From assembly GCF_000154845.1 (NCBI RefSeq), contig NZ_DS981432.1, positions 1 to 64,000 on the forward strand: DNA of 64,000 bases, read 5' to 3'. Position numbers and translations under genes: made by a program. Source of the DNA: Phocaeicola coprocola DSM 17136 (GTDB taxonomy: Bacteria > Bacteroidota > Bacteroidia > Bacteroidales > Bacteroidaceae). Shown here in pieces: positions 54,741 through 62,221 of the stretch; the stretch's first letter is position 1; each line of letters starts with the position of its first letter. The notes under the pieces were generated by a model, which was given only the letters and a program-made list of their open reading frames with translations, did no database searches and had not been told where the DNA came from.

Positions 54741-56213
54741 TTATTTTAATGTTCCCATTGATTTGTTCAAATATATTTCACTCATTTTTAGATCGATTTG
54801 TGCATCAATCTTGCCAGATTGTGCTGACAACCAAGCCGTTTGTGCTTCTAACACATTGCTTGCAGGTATGACTCCTTCTTTAAATCCCAGATTAGCATAT
54901 CGCAAATTTTCTTCGGCTTTTTCCATGTTTTTTTCTGCCATGGTCAGCTTTTTCACAGCTTCATTAACTTTATACGAGCTTTGTGTGACCTGGAGCTCTA
55001 CCTTTTCTTTTATGTCTTCCAGTTGGTAGCGTGCTATATTGGCTTCAGCTTTAGCAGCTTTGACTTTGTATATACCTTCTCCCCAATGGAATACAGGTAT
55101 TTTTACGACAACACCGATTCCCCACATTCCTCTGAATTTATTTTCAAATCCATTAGTCAGTGAAGGATTTGTGAATAAGTAGTTTGCTGTTAATCCGACT
55201 GAAGGAAGAAACTCGGCACGAGCAACATTTACCTTCTGTCTGTAAATCTTTTCGGCAAGTTCTAGCGATTTAAGTTCCTGACGGTTTGCAAATGCTGTAT
55301 TTACATTGCTTTCCGTGTATGTATTGGGTAATGTCAAATCTTTAATTTCTTCATCTGCCAGTCGTATTTCTGTATCCAATGGGATGCCACAGAGCTGGCA
55401 TAGTACCATTTTAGATAGACTTAACCCATCTTCTACCTGAGTAAGTGTTATTTCTGCTTCATTTACTTTTACTTTTACACTGAGTTCATCCGCAGTTGTA
55501 GCTACTCCTTCGGCAACCATTTTACTCACGTCAGAGTCTAACTTTTGAACAAGTTTCAGGAAGCTTTCTGCCAATTTCTTTTTATTGACCAGAGAGATGA
55601 CTTGCCAGTAGGCTTGATCCGTACTTAATATTACATCCTGCATGCCTGTAGCATGTTGTGATTGTGCCAACTGCTCTGCATACTTCGTTATTTTATTATA
55701 TGCTACGATTTTTCCTCCCATAAAAATAGGCTGGGTAAGGGTAGCAGCTCCTACATATAAATTTCTGGTATCAGTACGAAATGCATCAATAATACTTTGT
55801 CCTGCATTGTTTAATGCTCCTGGAATTTTTCCCATAGCATTACTTAAAGGGGTAAGGAGGGGAAGCAATTCAGGATGTTGCATTGCTATTTGTTGCAATT
55901 CTTGTCCAAAATGCTGTAGTTCGTTTCCTACGCTGGTTCCCATATTGCCAATGACTTGTTTCTGGTCATTGCTTAGTAAAGATATTTCTTTTTGGGTACG
56001 CATATAGCTTCCCGTCACATCTATCTTTGGGAGATAATTCGTAAATGCTGCTTTTTGCTGGTAGTGAGCAGCATTTATTTTTTCTTGCGCGATGCGTAGT
56101 TCTTTGTTGTTCGCGAGAGCCAGTGCACGGCAACTGTCCAAATTTAAGATTCGTTGGGCATAACCATTTAGAACCAGCCCGAACAATAAAATGAAACTTA
56201 AAATTCTTTTCAT
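54741..56213 (-). CDS. TolC-type outer membrane efflux protein
   Basis: About 490 residues from the ATG at 56213 with a signal peptide ending at 'LNGYAQ'. Two OEP repeats with long coiled-coil helices follow ('LDSCRALALANNKELRIAQEKINAAHYQQKA' and 'AEENLRYANLGFKEGVIPASNVLEAQTAWLSAQSG'). First gene of the operon. On the minus strand CTTG (56285-56282), 20 bases, TACATTTG (56261-56254) is a near-consensus promoter. Confidence 0.92.
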   Translation of the reverse strand: MKRILSFILLFGLVLNGYAQRILNLDSCRALALANNKELRIAQEKINAAHYQQKAAFTNYLPKIDVTGSYMRTQKEISLLSNDQKQVIGNMGTSVGNELQHFGQELQQIAMQHPELLPLLTPLSNAMGKIPGALNNAGQSIIDAFRTDTRNLYVGAATLTQPIFMGGKIVAYNKITKYAEQLAQSQHATGMQDVILSTDQAYWQVISLVNKKKLAESFLKLVQKLDSDVSKMVAEGVATTADELSVKVKVNEAEITLTQVEDGLSLSKMVLCQLCGIPLDTEIRLADEEIKDLTLPNTYTESNVNTAFANRQELKSLELAEKIYRQKVNVARAEFLPSVGLTANYLFTNPSLTNGFENKFRGMWGIGVVVKIPVFHWGEGIYKVKAAKAEANIARYQLEDIKEKVELQVTQSSYKVNEAVKKLTMAEKNMEKAEENLRYANLGFKEGVIPASNVLEAQTAWLSAQSGKIDAQIDLKMSEIYLNKSMGTLK

Positions 56214-56356
56214 TACCAATTTTCTTTAGTGTTTAGTTGCTTATGCAACATTGCAAATGTATTATAATAAAAACAAATCACCAAGTAAAAAGGTTGAAAA
56301 GGAAGAGCGTTTCTGTGTCTTTTTTGCTTTTTTAGCTTAACTGTCTTTTTGAAAAA

Positions 56357-57733
56357 TTAGAAACTTGTCAGTTTTGAACGTTTGGGTTTATTGGCGACAG
56401 AATTAGAAACCACTTGTGGGGTAGAGTTTACACCAAACCAACGTGTCATTATTCTAGTTTCACTAGGAGTTGTTGATGGGAAATTGCCATGCTCTATGTG
56501 ATACAATACAGGGACCATCAAGGAATCTTGTTCTGTTCCCAGTTCTCCCAAATATCCGGTAAGGTCCTCACTTTCTTCATAATCGGGCTTCAGGCCATCT
56601 GTATAATAATCGTAATAATTTTCTGAATTACTTATGTACGAAGTAGTTAGCCAGAATTCTAGTTGCGGATGAGCTGCATTGGTGAATAAACTTTGAGCTA
56701 CATTTTTACCAAATGTATTTTCTCCTACCTGAATTAATTTGTCACCTAAATATGGGCGCAGGCAGTTGATTATGATTTCTGAAGCTGAAGCTGTATTTCC
56801 TGTTGTCAGCACATAAAGATGGTCGAACGAAGCATTGGATACTCCTTGCAGAAGAGCTGGGTCGAACACATAATTTTCTGTTTTATTCAGTTTATCATTA
56901 AATATCAGGTTGAAACATGTTTTTCCCATTGCATCAGCAGGAGCAAGTATGGTACTCAACAGCAAAGCTGTAGAAACGTAGCCACCGGGGTTGTATCTTA
57001 AATCCAGAACAATCTCATTGGGTGATGAGGCTAGCCCTTCTGCAAATTTGCTTTTCAGCTCAGTTTCCTCTGTTATTTCGAAACTGTTATACATGATATA
57101 GAAAACTTTTTTTCCGCCCGATGTTGTAAAATTGCGTGTTAAGTATACACTTGGTTCCTCAACGATTCGTGGAGCAGGTGTCGTAAATTCCAGACTGTCT
57201 GGAGCTCCGTTGTCATTCATTCTTGCAACCTGATAGCGGTAAGTTTTGCTTGGGCGTTGGAAGTATTCTGTATAATTGCTGCTCGTAATTTTCTGACTGT
57301 CGACCATAAAAATATGATCGCCACGCTTCAATCCCATTTCGCTGGCCGGAGAATCCGGTTGAGTATATAATATGGTATAATAATAGTCTCCGCTTACACC
57401 GCGAACCAAACTTCCTTCGATGCCGAATGTAGGATAACTGCTTTGCACACGGGATATTTTAACAGAATCGATGTGAGAGAAAAGAACACCATTTTTCTGG
57501 TCACGATCAGATGCCACCGATGTTAAAAAATCTGCCGGCTTATCGAAAAAATCCAGTCCGTCTTCAGCAGGAAGATCCTCATAGAACAGATAATTCTGTT
57601 GCATGGTTTCATACATCCATGTCTTACTTGCAATTAAGGCATAGTATTCACCAGAACGGTCTTCTCCGCATGACGATAGAAAAAACGTTGGAAAAATGGA
57701 GCTGAGTATGAAATAAATTAAGTATTTTCTCAT
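56357..57733 (-). CDS. S41 family peptidase, lipoprotein
   Basis: A 458-residue lipoprotein (signal ending 'FLSSC', C22). A PDZ-like region lies at about 105-175 ('SPASEMGLKRGDHIFMVDSQKI'). The peptidase domain has 'IVLDLRYNPGG' (240-250), 'GNTASASEII' with the catalytic serine at 315 or 317, and the catalytic lysine K342 in 'NTFGKNVAQ'. Tail-specific proteases of this group act in the periplasm. It lies 6 bases after the coiled-coil gene. Confidence 0.9.
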   Translation of the reverse strand: MRKYLIYFILSSIFPTFFLSSCGEDRSGEYYALIASKTWMYETMQQNYLFYEDLPAEDGLDFFDKPADFLTSVASDRDQKNGVLFSHIDSVKISRVQSSYPTFGIEGSLVRGVSGDYYYTILYTQPDSPASEMGLKRGDHIFMVDSQKITSSNYTEYFQRPSKTYRYQVARMNDNGAPDSLEFTTPAPRIVEEPSVYLTRNFTTSGGKKVFYIMYNSFEITEETELKSKFAEGLASSPNEIVLDLRYNPGGYVSTALLLSTILAPADAMGKTCFNLIFNDKLNKTENYVFDPALLQGVSNASFDHLYVLTTGNTASASEIIINCLRPYLGDKLIQVGENTFGKNVAQSLFTNAAHPQLEFWLTTSYISNSENYYDYYTDGLKPDYEESEDLTGYLGELGTEQDSLMVPVLYHIEHGNFPSTTPSETRIMTRWFGVNSTPQVVSNSVANKPKRSKLTSF

Positions 57734-57739
57734 AAAGTT

Positions 57740-58609
57740 TTATTTCATTTCGAATGAGTTCTGACCGATCATATTGCCATCAGCAAAGATGTATACAGTA
57801 TATGTTCCCGCAGGGAGGAATTCTTCTACATCCCAATATACAGTAACGCTTTGTTCCTCACCAGTATATTCAATATATTTCTTAATGGAATATGTAATCT
57901 GACGATCTTCGTATGGGAATGTTGTATCACCTTTCGATAAGATTTCGTTGTTAGGTTTGGCAATACGGATATATAGAGTTTTATTACCCGTTTTGGCTGT
58001 AATATTCTTGACGATGGTGAACGAGATAGCAATTTTCTTCACGTCCTTTACTTTACGTGCTTTTTTACCTCGTTTATTCATTGGAAGAGCAGATATATTC
58101 GTTGCATCAAGCTGGGCTGCCAGTGATACTCGCTCATTAAGATTTTTCTTTTCAGCGGCTAGGGTATTGATTTGTGCAGTAGCTGCTGTATATTTACTTT
58201 TCACTTCCTGATTTTCTTCCATCAGTGCAGCATTGATTCGATTCAGTGAGTCGATTTGCATGACATAACTTCTCAATACGGCACGAACAGTTTTCAGTTC
58301 TTTTTTCAAGCGTATGATTTCAGCGGCATTGCTACTTTTTACCTGACGGAGTTCTTCGAGCAAACGTTGAGTCTTTAACTTTTCACTTTCCAGCTTTTCG
58401 CGTAGAGAGTCATTATTTATTTGTACCTGAAGCTCGTCATATTGAGTGGCAAAAGTGCTGTATTCGTTTTCCATCTCTTCTTTTTCGACGGCGAATACTT
58501 CAGTCATTTCTTTATTTTTGCGAAATTCATTGAACGCTAAAAATGAAACTCCAGCAATTACAACAATCAATGCTGCTATAACGATGATTAATTTCTTATT
58601 TTTTTCCAT
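57740..58609 (-). CDS. Membrane-anchored coiled-coil protein of unknown function
   Basis: A 289-residue protein: one membrane segment (about 7-27), a long coiled coil (about 35-165, heptad-rich in L, E, K), a basic linker ('NKRGKKARKVKDVKK') and a C-terminal beta domain ('KTLYIRIAKPNNEI' to 'AGTYTVYIFADGNMIGQNSFEM') that looks immunoglobulin-like. I do not recognise the family. Its close coupling to the S41 protease gene suggests a shared envelope role. Confidence 0.8.
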   Translation of the reverse strand: MEKNKKLIIVIAALIVVIAGVSFLAFNEFRKNKEMTEVFAVEKEEMENEYSTFATQYDELQVQINNDSLREKLESEKLKTQRLLEELRQVKSSNAAEIIRLKKELKTVRAVLRSYVMQIDSLNRINAALMEENQEVKSKYTAATAQINTLAAEKKNLNERVSLAAQLDATNISALPMNKRGKKARKVKDVKKIAISFTIVKNITAKTGNKTLYIRIAKPNNEILSKGDTTFPYEDRQITYSIKKYIEYTGEEQSVTVYWDVEEFLPAGTYTVYIFADGNMIGQNSFEMK

Positions 58610-58682
58610 GAAAACTGATTTTGTGGCAAAAATACAATATTTTACTCATAAGCATCGTCCTTTAGCCTAAAAAAAACAAAAT

Positions 58683-60419
58683 CTAGCGGAGTTCCAGTAT
58701 TATAGGAGGAATATCTCCTTTAATCCATTGGTAAAAGATCTTTTCCGGATAAAGCTGTGCATTATCTGATATCCAGTTGTTAAGTATGTCGATAACTGGT
58801 ATATCATTTTCTGCCGTCATCGTGTTTTCATCGTATGTGTATATCTGTTTCGGGGTAGTTTGGTAGGTGTCGTATATTCCTCTGACATCTACATCGCAGT
58901 AAAGTCCGCTTTCTATCGTACAGTTGTTGCTTTTATATACCAGTGATCCATATTTCTTTTTTGATGGATATCCTATCGTTTTGTATGTGTAGCAATTTTT
59001 CATTTCACTTCTTGGTTCCATGGTATAGCAGATACCTCCACTGCTCAGTGTATTAGTAAAATCACAACTTGCCATATAGCAGTTTAACAGTTGTCCGAAA
59101 TTACTGAAAGAGATACCGGAAGCCTGAGCTTTTGGCAGTTGAAAATCAATGTTCTCTGCAGAGCAGTTAATGACGTATCCTTTATTGATTCCGGCAATAC
59201 CGCCAGCCTGCTTAACCGATTCTCCTGTAAAAGAATTGTTCCCTTTGATATGACATCCTGTTATTGTACCATTGTTTCTACCTGTAAGAATAGCTTCATA
59301 TTTACAGGTATATCCGGCATTGGAGTATGATACGTTCTCAATATTTAAATCCTTGATAATGCCAGCTGTATCAACAAAAGAAAACAAAGCATATGAGTCC
59401 ATATTGCTTTTAGGCTCTAATTTTAGTTCGTACAGTGTATGATTTTGTCCGTCCAGGCAATCTATAAATCCTGAGTTTTCGAAACCTGATTGGTTATAAT
59501 GTCCGATACTTTGCAAACGTGCACACTCTTCGGGAGTAAAATGAATGTCATTTAATAGATAATAAGTCATTTTTCCATTGACAGATGTTCCGAACTCTTC
59601 TAAACATCTGTCGGCATACGCTTCTCCATTAATGAGATAAGTAAAAGCGATAAAATCTTCAGCTGTACTGATTCCGCATCCGTCGTTTGATGATTTTATG
59701 TTATAATTATATCGATATCCGCTTTGAAAGGCTGAAGAATGAACAGATGCTGTGTATGTTTCCTCTTCAGTTGTGATACTTATATCTACCCGTATCTCTG
59801 GAGCTGGAGGAACAAGTAGCGTATATATACCATTTTCTTGTTTTGTAAATACTTGGGGATAAGGGTGCTCTTCTGTGTATTCTATTTCAGCAGAAAAAGG
59901 ATCGAATGTGTGTACTGATACAGAAGGAGTAAACTGTATTTCTTGGAGCTGCTTGTTTAGAAGCGGATCAACATGAAAGACAAGTTGAGAGAATAAATGA
60001 CTGAATTTTAAAATAATAGGAGAACCGTATCGGGTATTTCCTGTATAATATAAAATGTCTTTTAATTTTCCGTCAGGTTCATATACCGTAAAATTATCAC
60101 TCTCCATGTAAGGGTAATAGGCACTGACAACCGCGTCCGACTGATCAGTATTCCATTGTAGTTCGGAAGTATAATTCCATACTCCGTGCGTGTAAGTAAG
60201 TGGTATATTTTCTGCACTTATACCTCCTCTGCTGTAAAAAGAGATTATACTGTTTTCTTCCAATTGTCCGGAAATATCGTTTCTTGACTCTTTTTCTTCA
60301 AAAGTGGCATATTCTTTTCCTGTGATGATTACCTGCTTCAATTTCTGTTCGGAAAGCTTTTCGGATGTACATCCGTTTAATATTGTAAATAAGATTATGA
60401 TTGTTGATATATATTTCAT
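58683..60419 (-). CDS. Fimbrillin-like/GLUG-type surface lipoprotein
   Basis: A 578-residue lipoprotein (signal ending 'LNGCTS'). The first 240 residues resemble the fimbrillin family ('WNTDQSDAVVSAYYPY', 'PIILKFSHLFSQLVFHVDP', 'YTLLVPPAPEIRVDISI'). The second half has GLUG-like repeats ('GRNNGTITGCHIKGNNSF', 'GGIAGINKGYVINCSAENIDF'), a beta-helix type. Probably cell-surface and possibly adhesive. It stands about 70 bases from the coiled-coil gene start, on the same strand. Confidence 0.75.
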   Translation of the reverse strand: MKYISTIIILFTILNGCTSEKLSEQKLKQVIITGKEYATFEEKESRNDISGQLEENSIISFYSRGGISAENIPLTYTHGVWNYTSELQWNTDQSDAVVSAYYPYMESDNFTVYEPDGKLKDILYYTGNTRYGSPIILKFSHLFSQLVFHVDPLLNKQLQEIQFTPSVSVHTFDPFSAEIEYTEEHPYPQVFTKQENGIYTLLVPPAPEIRVDISITTEEETYTASVHSSAFQSGYRYNYNIKSSNDGCGISTAEDFIAFTYLINGEAYADRCLEEFGTSVNGKMTYYLLNDIHFTPEECARLQSIGHYNQSGFENSGFIDCLDGQNHTLYELKLEPKSNMDSYALFSFVDTAGIIKDLNIENVSYSNAGYTCKYEAILTGRNNGTITGCHIKGNNSFTGESVKQAGGIAGINKGYVINCSAENIDFQLPKAQASGISFSNFGQLLNCYMASCDFTNTLSSGGICYTMEPRSEMKNCYTYKTIGYPSKKKYGSLVYKSNNCTIESGLYCDVDVRGIYDTYQTTPKQIYTYDENTMTAENDIPVIDILNNWISDNAQLYPEKIFYQWIKGDIPPIILELR

Positions 60420-60493
60420 GGCATTATTTCAACTTGACTTTTTATAAGAATAACGCCATATTTAGAATTTATGTACTTTTTTGGAAAAAAATA

Positions 60494-60522
60494 CGCTGCC
60501 GAACCTTCTCAGGCAGGCAGCG
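60494..60522 (-). terminator. Terminator downstream of gdhA
   Basis: Stem CGCTGCC/GGCAGCG with 15-base loop; on the minus strand it runs into TATTTTTTT. It lies about 130 bases past the gdhA stop and upstream of the lipoprotein gene. Confidence 0.75.
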
Positions 60523-60651
60523 CAAGCTACAATACAAAATACAAATACAACTAAACGAGATATATTGTAAAATTAAGAAATAGAAACCACAAATAAAAAT
60601 TTGAGGACAAGAAAATTGCAATTTCTATTCTTTCTTTTGTTTTTTAGTTCT

Positions 60652-61989
60652 TTAGACAATACCTTGAGCCATCATAGCATGTGCTACTTTCATAAATCCT
60701 GCAATGTTGGCACCTTTTACGTAATTGATATATCCGTCAGGTTCAGTTCCGTATTTTACACATTGTTCATGGATGTTATGCATAATTTGGTGCAATTTTT
60801 CGTCCACTTCTTGAGCAGTCCAGCTCAGATGCATTGCATTCTGGCTCATTTCCAGTCCTGAAGTTGCAACACCACCTGCATTTACAGCTTTACCCGGAGC
60901 ATACATTAGCTTATGTTCGATGAATGCATCGATAGCTTCTGGAGTACATCCCATATTAGAAATTTCTCCAACGCAAAGTACGGAATTATTTATTAAGTTC
61001 ATGGCATCTTCTCCGTTCAATTCGTTTTGGGTTGCACAAGGCAGAGCAATATCTACTTTTACTTCCCATGGACGACGTCCTTCTACGAAAGTAGAGCCAG
61101 GGAACTTGTCGGCATACGGTGCTACGATATCGTTGCCAGAAGCACGCAGTTCAAGCATATAGTCAATCTTTTCTCCGCTGATACCATCTGGATCATAAAT
61201 GTATCCGTCCGGACCAGAGATAGTAACTACCTTAGCGCCTAATTGAGTAGCTTTGGTTGCTGCTCCCCATGCGACGTTTCCAAAACCGGAAATAGCCACA
61301 GTCTTTCCTTTTATATCTATACCTTTCTTATCGAGCATGTGTTTTACAAAGTACAAACCACCAAATCCAGTAGCTTCTGGGCGGATTAATGAACCGCCGA
61401 ATTCCAAACCTTTACCAGTGAATGTACCTGTAAATTCATGTGTTAACTTTTTGTACATACCGAACATATATCCAACTTCACGGCCGCCTACACCGATATC
61501 ACCGGCAGGAACATCCATGTCTGGACCTACATGACGCCATAATTCAAGCATGAATGCCTGGCAGAAGCGCATAACTTCAGCATCACTCTTGCCACGTGGT
61601 GAGAAATCAGAACCACCTTTACCACCACCCATCGGAAGAGTTGTCAATGCGTTCTTAAATGTCTGTTCGAAACCTAAGAATTTCAGGATAGAAAGATTTA
61701 CAGATGCATGGAAACGGATACCACCTTTATACGGGCCGATGGCATTATTAAACTGTACACGATAACCTAAATTTACTTGTACTTTGCCTTTGTCGTCCAC
61801 CCAAGGTACACGGAATGTTATGATACGGTCTGGTTCAACCAAACGCTCTATCAGTGATGCTTTTTCAAATTCGGGATGTTGATTGTAAATATCTTCAATA
61901 GAAAGTAGAACTTCTCTAACCGCCTGCAAGTACTCTGATTCACCCGGATGCTTAGCTTCCAGAGATGACATAATCTGGTTAATGTTCAT
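60652..61989 (-). CDS. gdhA: NADP-type glutamate dehydrogenase
   Basis: A 445-residue enzyme joining ammonia and 2-oxoglutarate into glutamate. 'LPMGGGKGGSDF' holds the catalytic lysine K124; 'PAGDIGVGGREVGYMFG' and the dinucleotide motif 'AISGFGNVAWGAA' follow. Length fits the hexameric small GDH. On the minus strand TTTG (62065-62062), 18 bases, TATCTTTG (62043-62036) is a good promoter about 50 bases before the ATG. It is divergent from the PEP-binding protein gene. Confidence 0.96.
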   Translation of the reverse strand: MNINQIMSSLEAKHPGESEYLQAVREVLLSIEDIYNQHPEFEKASLIERLVEPDRIITFRVPWVDDKGKVQVNLGYRVQFNNAIGPYKGGIRFHASVNLSILKFLGFEQTFKNALTTLPMGGGKGGSDFSPRGKSDAEVMRFCQAFMLELWRHVGPDMDVPAGDIGVGGREVGYMFGMYKKLTHEFTGTFTGKGLEFGGSLIRPEATGFGGLYFVKHMLDKKGIDIKGKTVAISGFGNVAWGAATKATQLGAKVVTISGPDGYIYDPDGISGEKIDYMLELRASGNDIVAPYADKFPGSTFVEGRRPWEVKVDIALPCATQNELNGEDAMNLINNSVLCVGEISNMGCTPEAIDAFIEHKLMYAPGKAVNAGGVATSGLEMSQNAMHLSWTAQEVDEKLHQIMHNIHEQCVKYGTEPDGYINYVKGANIAGFMKVAHAMMAQGIV

Positions 61990-62184
61990 GACATTTTTAA
62001 TTTAAGGTCTGACAAAATGAAATTGTTTGTTACTGCAAAGATAGGTTTTTATGTAGAACATCAAAATATTTCAGAATGTTTTTGCGGGTGAAAAGTGATA
62101 AAAAGTTAAAGCCTGAAAGGTGCTACATGTGTCTGAAAGTAATTTTTATCTGCTGCTAAGTTGCACAAATCAATAGAAATCACG

Positions 62185-62203
62185 TTATTTGTTAAACAAA
62201 TAA
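62185..62203. promoter_or_regulatory. Palindrome upstream of the PEP-binding protein gene
   Basis: TTATTTGTTAAACAAATAA is a perfect 9+1+9 inverted repeat ending 18 bases before the ATG at 62222. It may be an operator in the shared gdhA divergent region; no stem-loop terminator features accompany it. Confidence 0.45.
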
Positions 62204-62221
62204 AGCTTAAATCTTGAAGCT

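Noticed and set aside
60494-60522. Operator of the lipoprotein gene
   Set aside because: The stem is followed on the minus strand by seven T, so a terminator of gdhA is the simpler reading.
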